Counted from the stretch's first letter, positions 1-9,453 are shown. The stretch: DNA of 64,000 nucleotides from SXXH01 sp041165735 (GCA_046341775.1 JBKDQQ010000123.1:1-64000); one strand, 5' to 3'. The notes: generated by a model not told the origin, from the letters alone. Made by a program: numbers and translations.

Positions 1-18
1 GAGCAGGCGGGCTCCTTC

Positions 19-321
19 GTGGACCTGCACGAACCGCGCCTCTTGGCGCTGGTCATGTGGATCGCGCTCCTCAACCTGTTCGACACGTTCTTCACCATCG
101 TCCACCTCCAGCGCGGAGGAGTGGAGTTCAACCCGGTCGCCGAGCAGATGCTGCTGTCGGGGCGCGCGTCGTTCGTGGTCACCAAGGGCGTCGTCATCGG
201 CCTCGCCCTGCTGGTCCTGACCGTCCACAAGAACTACCTGGTCGCCCGCGCCGGTCTGTGGCTGGCCGCGCTGGCCTACACCCTGCTGACGGGCTGGCAC
301 TTGGCGCTGTTCTTCGTCTGA
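19..321 (+). CDS. Small integral membrane protein, DUF5658-like
   Basis: A 100-residue hydrophobic protein with about three membrane segments. The N-terminal stretch with NLFDTFFTIVHLQRGG followed by EFNPVAEQML resembles the DUF5658 family, whose members have an asparagine/aspartate-containing first helix and an N-P motif before the second. No function is established for the family. The GTG at 19 is used as start, but the frame is open to the window edge, so a longer N-terminus is possible. It precedes the glycan operon by about 90 bp and may or may not belong to it. Family assignment rests on motif resemblance only. Confidence 0.55.
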   Translation: MDLHEPRLLALVMWIALLNLFDTFFTIVHLQRGGVEFNPVAEQMLLSGRASFVVTKGVVIGLALLVLTVHKNYLVARAGLWLAALAYTLLTGWHLALFFV

Positions 322-413
322 GCGCTTCAGGTCGCGGCCTGCCTGCTCCTACAATCGGCGGGAAGATGCTTGCGCGCAACGCGTCCACCGCGGACATGGA
401 AGCCGGGCCGTGC

Positions 414-1406
414 ATGGCGCGACGGATCGTCGTCAGCGGCGGGGCCGGCTTCATCGGCTCGGCGCTGGCGCGCGCGCTCGCGGCGCGCGGCGCGCAGGTG
501 GTCGTGCTCGACGACCTGTCGAGCGGCACGCGCGCCAACCTCGCGACCGCGCGCGGCTCCGGCGGCGCGGTCGAGCTGATCCTCGGCGACGCGCGCCGGC
601 GCGACGACTGGCTGGTCGCCATGGCGCGTCCTTGGCACGCCGTCGTGCACCTCGCCTCCGTCGTGGGCGTCGAACGCGTGGAAGCCGACCCGCAGGGCTG
701 CCACGACTCCAACGTGCGCGGATTCGAGGCGTTGTGCGCCGCGCTGGTCGAGCAGGGCCGCGAGGATGGCGTCTGGGTCGCCTCGAGCAGCGAAGTCTAC
801 GACGATCGCGCGGGTCCGCTCGCCGAGGACGCGCAGTTGCGCCGCGGTCGCGATGGCCGCGCCGCCTACGCCGCCTCCAAGCTGGCCGGCGAGGACCTGG
901 TGGCGCGCGCCACGCGCGGACGCGCCACGGCGTTGCGCTTCTTCAACGTCGTCGGCCCCGGCCAGAGCGCGGCCCACGGCATGCTCCTGCCGAGGCTCGT
1001 GGCGGCTGCGCGCGCTGGCGAACCGCTGCCGGTGTGCGGCGACGGCACGGCGGTGCGGACCTTCGCCGCGGTGGACGAGGTCGCTCGTTGCCTCGCCTGG
1101 CTCCTGCTCGACGCGCCCGCGCAGCCCGCCGGAGCGCTCAACATCGGTGGTCGCGCGGTGGCCAGCGTGCGCACCGTCGCCGAATGCGTGGCCGCGCGCG
1201 CGGGCCTCGCGCCGGCGCGGCTCCGCCACCTCCCTGCGCGCGCAGGCGAGATCGCGCGGCGCGAGCCGGACTTGTCGCGCCTCGCCACGCTCGGCGCGCC
1301 GGTGCCGCGCGCCAGCCTCGCGCAGATCGTGGATGACCTGTGGTCGCTCGACGCCGAGGGCGCCGCAGCGCGGGAGGATGGCGCATGCGCGTCGCTCGCA
1401 TCCTGA
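414..1406 (+). CDS. NAD-dependent epimerase/dehydratase (extended SDR, nucleotide-sugar type)
   Basis: A 330-residue extended short-chain dehydrogenase. The NAD-binding GGAGFIGSALARAL glycine motif is at residues 9-22. The catalytic S-S-S...Y-A-A-S-K arrangement follows near residues 125-155, and a late RFFNVVGPGQ stretch is typical of UDP-sugar 4-epimerases and dehydratases. It should interconvert or dehydrate a nucleotide-activated sugar in the cytoplasm, probably feeding the glycosyltransferases that follow. The ATG at 414 places the Rossmann motif at the usual distance from the N-terminus. In-frame ATGs at 396 and 366 are alternatives. It overlaps the next gene by 22 bp, which suggests translational coupling. 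The exact substrate cannot be read from the sequence. Confidence 0.85.
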   Translation: MARRIVVSGGAGFIGSALARALAARGAQVVVLDDLSSGTRANLATARGSGGAVELILGDARRRDDWLVAMARPWHAVVHLASVVGVERVEADPQGCHDSNVRGFEALCAALVEQGREDGVWVASSSEVYDDRAGPLAEDAQLRRGRDGRAAYAASKLAGEDLVARATRGRATALRFFNVVGPGQSAAHGMLLPRLVAAARAGEPLPVCGDGTAVRTFAAVDEVARCLAWLLLDAPAQPAGALNIGGRAVASVRTVAECVAARAGLAPARLRHLPARAGEIARREPDLSRLATLGAPVPRASLAQIVDDLWSLDAEGAAAREDGACASLAS

Positions 1407-2551
1407 CGCGCTTGAACCTCGGCGGCCCTGCGCGCCAATGCCTCGCGAGCGACCCGCTGCTGGCGAGGCAGGGCTTCGAAGTGCGCGTCTACTGCGGATC
1501 CAGCGAGCCCGGCGAGGGGGACCTCCTCGAGGAGCTGCGCTCGCGCGGCGTCGACGCGGTGCGCGTGCCCGGCCTGGGTCGCGGCTTGTCGCCGACTGGC
1601 GACCTGCGCGCGTGGTGGTGGTTGCGGCAGGAGTTGCATCGCTTCCAACCCGACATCCTGCACACGCACGCCAGCAAGGCGGGCGCGCTCGGACGGCGGG
1701 CCGTCGATGGCATGCCGGGCACGGGACGCGTCCACACCTTCCACGGGCATGTGCTGGAGGGCTACTTCCCCGCCAGCGTGTCGAAGGCGCTGGTCGCGCT
1801 CGAGGCGCGCGCCGCGCGCGACACCGACCGCATCCTCGCGGTCTCGCACGCCACCGCCGACGACCTCGTGCGCCTCGGCGTGGTCTCCGACGAACGGCGC
1901 CTCGTCGTCGTGCCGCCGGGCATCGACCTGGCGCCGTTGCTTTCCATCCATGGTCGCCACGGCGAGCTGCGCCGACTCGTCGGCGCGGGCGAGCAAGACG
2001 TGGTCGTGGGCGTGGTCGGACGCCTGGCCGAGGTCAAGCGTCCCGAGCTGGCGCTGGATGTGCTCCAGCTCCTGCATACTCGCTACCCGCGCCTGCACGT
2101 CGCCTGGATCGGCGACGGCGACCAGCGCGCGCTGCTCGAGCGCCGCGTGCAGGCCTTGCCGTCCGCCCTGCAGGCGCGCGCCCACATCCTGGGCGCGCGC
2201 GTCGACATGGCGCCGGTGCTCGCGGACCTGGACGCGGTGATGCTCGTCTCGCGCAGCGAAGGCGCGCCTGTGTCGTTGCTGGAGGCGGCCGCCGCGGGCA
2301 AGCCGGTGCTCGCCACGAGCGTGGGCGGAGTGTCGGAGATCGTCGCCCACGAGCGCACCGGGTGGCTGGGTGCGGACACGACCGAACTCGCGTTCGGGCT
2401 GGCGCAATGGCTCGATGCCCCGGCCGCCATGGCGGCCACGGGAGCGCGCGCGCGCCTGCGCGTGCAGTCGCGCCATTCCGGCGAAGCCTTGGCCGAGCGG
2501 CTCGCCTCCGTGTATCGCGTCGTGGCGAAGGAGCGCGCATGCGCCTCCTGA
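1385..2551 (+). CDS. Glycosyltransferase family 4
   Basis: A 388-residue GT-B fold retaining glycosyltransferase. The N-terminal donor-independent half starts MRVARILTRLNLGGPAR, a common GT4 opening, with HTHASKAGALGR in the acceptor half. The C-terminal half carries VVGVVGRLAEVKRPEL and the EX7E-type region SRSEGAPVSLLEAAAAGKP that binds the nucleotide-sugar donor. The ATG at 1385 lies within the end of the epimerase gene and is preferred over an upstream in-frame start because the family opening begins exactly there. It overlaps the next gene by 13 bp. It probably adds one sugar during assembly of a cell-surface glycan; donor and acceptor are unknown. Confidence 0.88.
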   Translation: MRVARILTRLNLGGPARQCLASDPLLARQGFEVRVYCGSSEPGEGDLLEELRSRGVDAVRVPGLGRGLSPTGDLRAWWWLRQELHRFQPDILHTHASKAGALGRRAVDGMPGTGRVHTFHGHVLEGYFPASVSKALVALEARAARDTDRILAVSHATADDLVRLGVVSDERRLVVVPPGIDLAPLLSIHGRHGELRRLVGAGEQDVVVGVVGRLAEVKRPELALDVLQLLHTRYPRLHVAWIGDGDQRALLERRVQALPSALQARAHILGARVDMAPVLADLDAVMLVSRSEGAPVSLLEAAAAGKPVLATSVGGVSEIVAHERTGWLGADTTELAFGLAQWLDAPAAMAATGARARLRVQSRHSGEALAERLASVYRVVAKERACAS

Positions 2552-3660
2552 TGGTCTCGGGCGATCGGCAGGTCGTCGTCGGCGAGAAGGGGCCGTTCCA
2601 CGCCATGCAGCGCGAGTTCTCGCGCCACTTCGAACGCATCGACGTGCTGGTGCCGCGCCCGGACCGCCCCGTGGCCACGACGACGATCTGGGACAAGGTC
2701 CACTTCCATCCGGCGCCGGTGGGCCGCGCGCGCATGGCAGCGTGGATCGCGCGCGAGGGTGCGCGGCTCGTGCGCGAGCACGGCGCCACGCTCGTCGTCA
2801 GCCACGACTACGGGTGGTTCTACAACGGCGTCGGCAGCGCGCGCGTTTCGCGGGCCACCGGGGTGCCTTACCTGTCCGAACTGCACCACGTGCCCGGGCA
2901 TCCCGTGGCCGCGAACTGGAAGGAACGCTTCGACCAGGCGCTGGCGCGCGTGTACGTCGGCTGGGCGCTCGATCGCGCCAAGGCCTTCCGGGTGGTGAAT
3001 GACGACGAGATGCCGGCGCTGCTGCGGTCGTGGGGAGTGCCCGACGAACGCATCCTCGTGCTGCCCTCGCTGTACATCGACCTGCGCGTGTTCCGGCCCG
3101 GCGTCGCCGCCAAGGACGTCGACGTGCTCTACGTCGGCCGCATGGTCGAGAACAAGGGCCTCGACCGCATCGTCGAGGCGGTGGCCCGCCTCGGTCCGAT
3201 CGGCGGCGCCAGGCCGCGCCTGCGGATGGTCGGCAAGGGGCCGCTGCACGAGCGCACCCGTCGCTCGTGCGCCGAGCGCGGCGTGCAGGCCGACTTCATC
3301 GAGTGGGTCGCCTCGCCGGAGGAGCTGGCCGAGGTCTACCGGCGCGCCAAGGTCGTGGTCTGCGCCTCGACCTGCGAAGGCGGGCCGCGCTTCACCGTCG
3401 AGGCCATGGCGTGCGGCGTGCCCGTGGCGAGCACGCCCGTGGGTGTCATGTCGTCGCTGCTGGCCGACGGATCCTGCGGCGAGCTGACCGGGTTCGACGC
3501 GGATTCGCTGGCCGCCGGGCGGGCGCGGCTGCTCTCCGACGAGTCCCGCCGCGCGGCGGCCGGCCGCGCGGCAGCCGAGCGTGCACGACGCTTCGAGCAG
3601 TCGCGAGTGGTGGCTGGCTACGCGCAGGGCCTCAAACGCCTCGTGGGAGACCCGTCGTGA
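2539..3660 (+). CDS. Glycosyltransferase family 4
   Basis: A 373-residue GT-B glycosyltransferase. The donor-binding half has VLYVGRMVENKGLDRIVEAV and the EX7E-like CEGGPRFTVEAMACGVPVAS segment; the N-terminal half carries VVSHDYGWFYNG and LSELHHVPGHP. A GAAGGAG ribosome-binding site lies about 6 bp ahead of the ATG at 2539, inside the previous gene's 3' end. Its stop overlaps the following GTG start as GTGA. Together with its neighbours it forms a run of four glycosyltransferases for one oligosaccharide or polysaccharide. The sugar specificity is not readable. Confidence 0.88.
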   Translation: MRLLMVSGDRQVVVGEKGPFHAMQREFSRHFERIDVLVPRPDRPVATTTIWDKVHFHPAPVGRARMAAWIAREGARLVREHGATLVVSHDYGWFYNGVGSARVSRATGVPYLSELHHVPGHPVAANWKERFDQALARVYVGWALDRAKAFRVVNDDEMPALLRSWGVPDERILVLPSLYIDLRVFRPGVAAKDVDVLYVGRMVENKGLDRIVEAVARLGPIGGARPRLRMVGKGPLHERTRRSCAERGVQADFIEWVASPEELAEVYRRAKVVVCASTCEGGPRFTVEAMACGVPVASTPVGVMSSLLADGSCGELTGFDADSLAAGRARLLSDESRRAAAGRAAAERARRFEQSRVVAGYAQGLKRLVGDPS

Positions 3661-4718
3661 AGCTCGTCTTCGTCACGCAGGTCTACGACGAGCAGGACGC
3701 GGTGCTCGGCTTCGTCGCCGGATGGGTGCGGGAACTCGCGGCGCGCTGCGAGTCGGTGCGCGTCGTGTGCCTCGAAGCCGGCGAGCTCGCGCGCAAGCCG
3801 GCGAACGTCGAAGTGCGCGTCCTCGGGCGCAAGGGCCGCATCCTGCGTTGGTGGCGCTGGCGGCGCTTCCTTTCGGAGGCCTTCGCCGACGGCGCCACCC
3901 ACGTGTTGGCGCACATGGTGCCGCGCTACGCGAACATGGCGCGCGGCCAGGCGCGTGGCGCCGGCGCGAAGTTGTGCCTTTGGTACACGCATGCCGGGGT
4001 GGACAGGCGGCTCTTGGACGCGTGCCGCGCCTGCGACCTCGTCTTCACCGCCAGCGCGGAATCCCTGCGCGTCGACGCGCCGAACAAGGTGGTGACCGGC
4101 CACGGCATCGACCTGCGGCATTTCGCTCCGCGCGCGGCGCCGGACTCCTCTCCCGCGCGCATCCTTTCGGTCGGCCGCTTGACTCCCTCCAAGGATCCGC
4201 TGGTGGTGGTCGACGCGCTGGCGCTGCTCGCGCGGCAGGGCCGCGACCTGCACCTGGACCTCGTGGGCGCGGGGCTGGTCGAGTCGGATCGCGGCTACCG
4301 CGAGGAGGTCGAACGCCGCATCGCCGCCCACGGCCTGGAGGAGCGCGTGCACTTGCATGGCGCCGTGCCCTGGCTCGAGGTGCCGCCGTGGTTCCAACGG
4401 GCGAGCGTGGTCGTCAACGCGTCGCACACCGGCAGCATCGACAAGGTCGTGCTCGAGGCGATGGCCATGGAGCGTCCGGTCGTGTCCTGCAACGAGGCCG
4501 TGCCGCCGCTGCTCGCGGCTTCGGGTGCGCGACGCGAACTGCTTTCGTTCCCGCCCGGCGATTCCGCCGCGCTGGCCGCGGCCATCGCGCGACTGCTGGA
4601 CATGGACGATGCAGAACGCGCGCGTCTCGGACGCGAGCTGCGCGAGATCGTGGCCAAGGACCACGAGGTGGGGGCCTTGATGGAACGCCTCGTGCGCTCG
4701 ATGGAGGCGATCCCGTGA
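3657..4718 (+). CDS. Glycosyltransferase family 4
   Basis: A 353-residue GT-B enzyme with VTGHGIDLRHFAP (hinge before the donor domain), ILSVGRLTPSKDPLVVVDAL and a late SHTGSIDKVVLEAMAMERPV segment that takes the place of the usual EX7E motif. The first Glu of EX7E appears to be replaced in the T-G-S-I-D-K-V-V-L-E stretch, as seen in several GT4 subfamilies. The start is GTG at 3657, overlapping the upstream stop by 4 bp (GTGA), which indicates coupled translation. It is a cytoplasmic enzyme of surface-glycan assembly; the donor is unknown. Confidence 0.85.
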   Translation: MKLVFVTQVYDEQDAVLGFVAGWVRELAARCESVRVVCLEAGELARKPANVEVRVLGRKGRILRWWRWRRFLSEAFADGATHVLAHMVPRYANMARGQARGAGAKLCLWYTHAGVDRRLLDACRACDLVFTASAESLRVDAPNKVVTGHGIDLRHFAPRAAPDSSPARILSVGRLTPSKDPLVVVDALALLARQGRDLHLDLVGAGLVESDRGYREEVERRIAAHGLEERVHLHGAVPWLEVPPWFQRASVVVNASHTGSIDKVVLEAMAMERPVVSCNEAVPPLLAASGARRELLSFPPGDSAALAAAIARLLDMDDAERARLGRELREIVAKDHEVGALMERLVRSMEAIP

Positions 4719-5623
4719 CGCGCGTCTCGGTGCTCGTGCCGTCCTGGCGCACGCGCGAGGCGACCCTGCGCGCCCTCGAGAGCGCGCTTGCGCAACTGGG
4801 CGAGGACGACGAGGCGATCCTCGTCGACGACGCGGGCGGCGACGGGACCGCGGCCGCGGTGCGCGCCGCGTTGCCGCGCGTGGTCGTGCTCGAGCACGCG
4901 GTCAACCGCGGCTATGCGCGCGCCGTGTCCACGGCGGCCGCGGCGGCTGGTGGAAGGCTGCTGCTGCTGCTCAACTCGGATGCGCGGCTCGCGCCCGGCG
5001 CGCTCGAGTCGTTGGTGGGGTTCCTCGACGCGCATCCCGCGCACGCCGCGGTCGCGCCGTTGCTCGTCGACGCGCGAGGTCGGACGCGTCGCGACCAGAT
5101 GAACCTGCCCCGCGCGTCGACGCCGTGGTCCCATGCGCTGCTCGTGCGCGCGTTGCTGGGCGAGACGGCCGAATGGCGGCGTTGGCACGCGCGCGATTTC
5201 GACCACGAACGCACGGCCGACGTCGAGCAACCGCCCGCGGCCTGCCTGCTCGTGCGGCGTCGCGACTGGGACGAGTGCGGCGGCATGGAGGCGGGCCCGC
5301 GCTTGTTCTTCAGCGACGTGGAGTTGTGCGCTCGCCTGCGCGATCGCGGTCGACTCGTGGGCTACACCGTCGCCGCCAGGGTGGAGCACGACGGCGGCGC
5401 GAGCACGCGGCAACTCGTCGATTTCGCCTGGCAGTGGCACCGCGACCGGTATCGCTACCACCGGGCCCGCCACGGACTGGGGGGCGCGCTTTCCGCCTAC
5501 CTGAGCAGCGGCCTCGACCTCGCGTGGACCATGGGCCGCGCGCCGCGGTCGGGACCATGGGCCCCGCTCGTCCGCGCCTGGTTGTCGCTGCCGCTCGCGG
5601 CCGCGCGCAGGGAGGCTTCGTGA
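4715..5623 (+). CDS. Glycosyltransferase family 2
   Basis: A 302-residue GT-A fold inverting glycosyltransferase. It begins TRVSVLVPSWRTREATLRAL, with the nucleotide-binding acidic pair in ILVDDAGGDGT and the metal-binding region LLLLNSDARLAPGALESL (an N-S-D variant of the DXD motif). The later FFSDVELCARLRDRG matches the catalytic base region of rhamnosyltransferase-like GT2 enzymes. The GTG start at 4715 overlaps the previous stop as GTGA. Rhamnose as donor would fit the rml genes further along, but that is inference only. Confidence 0.85.
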   Translation: MTRVSVLVPSWRTREATLRALESALAQLGEDDEAILVDDAGGDGTAAAVRAALPRVVVLEHAVNRGYARAVSTAAAAAGGRLLLLLNSDARLAPGALESLVGFLDAHPAHAAVAPLLVDARGRTRRDQMNLPRASTPWSHALLVRALLGETAEWRRWHARDFDHERTADVEQPPAACLLVRRRDWDECGGMEAGPRLFFSDVELCARLRDRGRLVGYTVAARVEHDGGASTRQLVDFAWQWHRDRYRYHRARHGLGGALSAYLSSGLDLAWTMGRAPRSGPWAPLVRAWLSLPLAAARREAS

Positions 5624-7407
5624 GCGGCGAGGCGCCCATCGACGAGGAGTTCCTCGCGCCCATGCGGCGGGTCCTGGCGTGGATGGAGCGCCTCGACGAC
5701 GGCCGAGGTCGTTGGATCTGCCCGGAACACCGGGTCGAGCACACCGGGAAGAACGTCGGCGCGATCGTCATCGCCTGCGAACTGCTCAAGCACGACCCCC
5801 GCGCGGATCGCGCACGACTGCTCGACATCGCCTCGCGGCAGGCGCGGCGCGCGCTCGCCAACCTCGTGCGCGAAGGCGACAGTCCGTGCCACACCTTCCG
5901 CCCCGGTCGCCACGATCCGTTCAACTGCTCCAACTCCGTCATCGACGGCGGAGCTTGCTCGGACGCGTTGGCGACGCTGGTGGAGGAGCACGGGGACGGC
6001 CTCTCCGCCGCGGAGCGCGAGGCGTTCGCGCGCGCGAGCCTGCTGCACGCGCGCACGTACCTGCGCTACGCCGTGCTCGACAAGGGCATTCCCGCCCAGC
6101 GCGCCTGGGGCCTGACCGGCATCGCGGCCGCGTGGCGACTCGAGCGCGATCCGGAGCTCGAACGCGCGGCGATCGAGGCGGTGGGGATGCTCGAGGGCAT
6201 CCAGCACGGCGACGGCAGCTATCCGTACCATCCGCTCGAGTGGGGCGGCGCGCATCCCGGATCGGGCGACGTTTCCGCCTTCTACCAGTCGCGCATCCCC
6301 GGGTTCCTGCTGCACGCCTTGCGCAAGATGGAACGGCCGCTGCGCGATCCCATGTACGCGCGACCGATCGTGCGGGCGCTGGACTTCGTCCACGCCTTGC
6401 AGGGCCCCGATGGCATCAAGGTCGGCTTGGTCGAGGCGAAGCCGTGGTACTGGGGCGCCGCGCACGAAGTGGCCTCGCATCCCTTCGACGTGCACGCCCT
6501 CGCCACGGGGTACAGGCACTACGGGCGACCCGCCTGGGCGCGCGCCGCGTTGCGCGCCTTCCGCGCCTGGGCGCGGCACCTCGACGAGGAGGGCGCCGTG
6601 CGCAGCCACCTGCCCGGTCCGGGGCGCGGACGCAGCTACCAATGTCCAGTCTTCTGGGCGGGGCACGCGATGTGGATCGCGCGCGCCTTGCCCGATCTGC
6701 AGCATTGCCTCGGTGCGGGCGCCGAACCGCGCGGAGCGCGCGGCAGCCTCGACCTGTCGGTCCAGTGGTTCCCCGACGCGCAACTCGCGCGCCTCGAGGA
6801 TCCGTGCGTCGTGGCGTGGATCCGCGGCGCGCGTCCGGCGGCCAACGTGCACCACGGCTCGCCTCTGGGCGCGGGCTTGTTGCGCGTGTGGAGCAAGGAT
6901 CGCGAGCGGGACTTGCTCGAGCGGTGCCGCTTCGGCGGTCGCAACGAGGCCGAGTGGTCGGGCGAATGGGGTGGTTGGCGGCTGGCGGAAGGCTGGCGCG
7001 CCAATCGCGACGAGTTGCGCTTCTCGCTGTGGCTGGCGCGCGTCGCTTGGCGCGCCCGTCGCCCCGTCGAGGCCCTGAAGGCGCCGTTCGGCGTGGCGCG
7101 GCGAGGATGGCTCGCCTTCGCGCACCCGCGCGTCTCGAGCGCCTTCCACCTCTCGCCGACCGTCGACGTGGCCGGCGACGGAGTGCGCCTGGTCTCGGCG
7201 CTCGCGCGGCGCGACGGTTGCGTGGTCCCGGGCCTCGTGCTCGAGCGCTCGTACTCGATCGATGGCGAGGGACTGCTCGTGCAGGAGCGCATGCTGGCCG
7301 CGTCGGAGTCGCAAGTCGGCAAGCTCGAGGGACTCGCGTACCGCATCCCGGCCGCGGCCGGGGAGGCCGAGTCCGCGGCGGGCGTCGTGCGCTACCGCCT
7401 GGGGTGA
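5620..7407 (+). CDS. Uncharacterised 595-residue protein, probable alpha-helical toroid (six-hairpin-like)
   Basis: I do not recognise a named family. The first 370 residues are built of amphipathic helices with recurring tryptophan-, histidine- and glycine-rich loops (for example HPLEWGGAHPGSGDVSAFY and GAAHEVASHPFDVHALA), reminiscent of alpha/alpha-toroid glycosidases or lyases. The last 200 residues are beta-rich and hydrophilic. There is no signal peptide or membrane segment, so it should be cytoplasmic. The GTG start at 5620 overlaps the GT2 stop as GTGA, tying it tightly to glycan assembly. Roles as a glycan-processing enzyme or as a partner of the transferases are both open. Confidence 0.75.
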   Translation: MSGEAPIDEEFLAPMRRVLAWMERLDDGRGRWICPEHRVEHTGKNVGAIVIACELLKHDPRADRARLLDIASRQARRALANLVREGDSPCHTFRPGRHDPFNCSNSVIDGGACSDALATLVEEHGDGLSAAEREAFARASLLHARTYLRYAVLDKGIPAQRAWGLTGIAAAWRLERDPELERAAIEAVGMLEGIQHGDGSYPYHPLEWGGAHPGSGDVSAFYQSRIPGFLLHALRKMERPLRDPMYARPIVRALDFVHALQGPDGIKVGLVEAKPWYWGAAHEVASHPFDVHALATGYRHYGRPAWARAALRAFRAWARHLDEEGAVRSHLPGPGRGRSYQCPVFWAGHAMWIARALPDLQHCLGAGAEPRGARGSLDLSVQWFPDAQLARLEDPCVVAWIRGARPAANVHHGSPLGAGLLRVWSKDRERDLLERCRFGGRNEAEWSGEWGGWRLAEGWRANRDELRFSLWLARVAWRARRPVEALKAPFGVARRGWLAFAHPRVSSAFHLSPTVDVAGDGVRLVSALARRDGCVVPGLVLERSYSIDGEGLLVQERMLAASESQVGKLEGLAYRIPAAAGEAESAAGVVRYRLG

Positions 7408-7462
7408 AGAGGGGCGCGGACTCGCGCTTCCCATGGGCGCGCGCTCGGGGCAGGATGTGGGC

Positions 7463-9451
7463 ATGCAAGCAGGCGCTCGACCCACCTTGCCCGCCGCGTC
7501 GGCCGCCGCCGCGGCCTGCGGCTTGTTGTTCGGACTGCTCGATGGCGCCCTAGCGTGGTCCGCGACCAGCGCCGAGCTGACCCTGCTGCAAGGGCTGGGC
7601 TGCCTCGCAGCGTCGGCGTTCCAGTACCTGCTGCTCGGCGGAGTCTCGGGCCTCGTCGTCGGGATGGCCTGCGCGCTGCTGGCGCCCCGCTGGTTGGCGG
7701 TCGATCCGGGAGCACGCGTCTTCGGGCTGGCCTTCGCCGGGTTCCTGTTCGTCGAGGCGTGGTGGCGCACGCGTCCGTTCTTCTTCTACGGATCGCCCGC
7801 GACCTCGCCGGAGCGCCTGGTGGTGGCGGCCCTCCTTCTCGTCGCCGCCCTCGTGGTGGCGCGGCTGGTGCGCGAGCTCGCCGCGCGAGTGGCGCGCGCG
7901 AACTCCAAGTCGCTGGTCGCGGCGGGAGCGCTCGTGTGCCTCTGCGGCGGCGCGTTCCTCCTCGCGCGAGGCGGAGGCGTGGGCGCGCGCGGGCGCATGG
8001 AAGCCGGCGACCAGCAGGCGCCCAGCATCCTGCTCGTCGTCGTCGACGCGTTGCGCATGGACACGTTGGGGTGCTACGGCGACGCGCGCGTGCGCTCGCC
8101 GCACATCGATCGGCTGGCGCGCGAAGGCGTCGTGTTCGAGAACCACCACACGCAAGCGCCGTTCACCTGGACGAGCTTCGGTTCGACGCTGACGGGCAAG
8201 TATCCGCGGCGCCACGGCCTCGTCCGCATGGAACCGGGGCGGCGCATGCTGCCCAACACGACCATCGCCTCGTGGCTCAAGTCCGCGCCCAAGGCGCGGG
8301 GCGGCGCCTTCGACGAGGACGACTGGTTGTCGGCGACCTTCCACACGGGCACGCTCTCCACGGGGTCCGGGCTGCTGCGCGGCTTCGACGTGTACTACGA
8401 GGAGATGGCGGGCCACGACCTCGTCGTCGTCGGCGATCCGTGGAGCCAGTTCCGCTCCGACGTGTTGTTGTGGATCATCGCCACCAAGCTCGAGCAGAAG
8501 CTCTCGGGCGGCGTCGCCGCCGAGGCGCGCGATTGGCTCGAGGAGCACGCCGACCGGCGCTTCTTCGCCATGGTGCACCTGTACTCGACGCACACCCCCT
8601 ACGATCCCCCGGCGAAGTTCCGCGCCATGTACGAAGACCCGGCCTACAAGGGGCCGGTGAAGGCCTTCTACGCGCAGCACCGCGAGATGATCGAACGCGG
8701 CGAAGCCAAGCTGACGCCCGAGGACGAGGCGCAGATCCGCAACCTCTACTACGCGGGCGTGACGCAGGCCGACGAGGCCATCGGCGAACTGGTCGAGACC
8801 TTGCGGAAGAAGGGCGTCCTCGACCGCACGCTGGTGGTCGTCACGAGCGACCACGGCGAGTCGCTGGGGGAGCAGGGCCTTTGGGAGCACAACCACATGG
8901 TGCAGACGAACCTGCTGATCCCGCTCGTCATGCGCCTGCCGGGGGCGTTGGAGGCGGGTCGCAGGGTCGAGGCGATCACGGACTCGATCGACCTGCTGCC
9001 GACGGTGTGCGAACTCGTGGGAGCCGAACTGCCGCCGCAGCAGGAGGCGCGCGACGTCGTCGATGGGCGCAGCCTCCTGCCGTTGGTGCGTGGCGACGCG
9101 CAGGAGTTGCGCCGATACAGCTACTCCGAGAACGGCTTGTGGACGACCATCCGCTCGCCGCGCTGGAAGCTCTGGGTGCCTTCGCGGGCGATGGCGTCGG
9201 AGACGGTCCTCGATCCCGCCGCCAAGGAGCGTGCGTTGCTGTTCGATCTCGAGGCGGATCCGCTCGAGGAGCGCGATGCGCTCGCTGCCCATCCCGACGT
9301 GGCGGCGAAGTTGCTGTCCGACCTGCGTGCATGGGACGCCACCATGCCGATCCCCAAGGACGAAGTGCTGCTGTCGCCGCGCGAGATCGAGGCGTTGCGC
9401 GAACGCTTCGGGGCGCTCGGCTACGCCGACGGCATCGGAGGCGGCAAGTAG
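7463..9451 (+). CDS. Membrane-anchored sulfatase/alkaline-phosphatase-superfamily enzyme with Thr at the nucleophile position
   Basis: A 662-residue protein. Residues 1-185 contain about five membrane helices, after which a sulfatase-like catalytic domain starts with ILLVVVDALRMDTLGCYG (metal-binding Asp). The position occupied by the formylglycine Cys or Ser in sulfatases is Thr235 in APFTWTSFGSTLTG. A Thr nucleophile is typical of phosphoethanolamine or phosphoglycerol transferases, so transfer of a phospho-group to a glycan or lipid is at least as likely as sulfate hydrolysis. VVVTSDHGESLGEQGLWEHN supplies the distal metal ligands. The ATG at 7463 is chosen; one at 7433 would add ten residues. 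The catalytic domain should face the periplasm. Confidence 0.8.
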   Translation: MQAGARPTLPAASAAAAACGLLFGLLDGALAWSATSAELTLLQGLGCLAASAFQYLLLGGVSGLVVGMACALLAPRWLAVDPGARVFGLAFAGFLFVEAWWRTRPFFFYGSPATSPERLVVAALLLVAALVVARLVRELAARVARANSKSLVAAGALVCLCGGAFLLARGGGVGARGRMEAGDQQAPSILLVVVDALRMDTLGCYGDARVRSPHIDRLAREGVVFENHHTQAPFTWTSFGSTLTGKYPRRHGLVRMEPGRRMLPNTTIASWLKSAPKARGGAFDEDDWLSATFHTGTLSTGSGLLRGFDVYYEEMAGHDLVVVGDPWSQFRSDVLLWIIATKLEQKLSGGVAAEARDWLEEHADRRFFAMVHLYSTHTPYDPPAKFRAMYEDPAYKGPVKAFYAQHREMIERGEAKLTPEDEAQIRNLYYAGVTQADEAIGELVETLRKKGVLDRTLVVVTSDHGESLGEQGLWEHNHMVQTNLLIPLVMRLPGALEAGRRVEAITDSIDLLPTVCELVGAELPPQQEARDVVDGRSLLPLVRGDAQELRRYSYSENGLWTTIRSPRWKLWVPSRAMASETVLDPAAKERALLFDLEADPLEERDALAAHPDVAAKLLSDLRAWDATMPIPKDEVLLSPREIEALRERFGALGYADGIGGGK

Positions 9452-9453
9452 GC

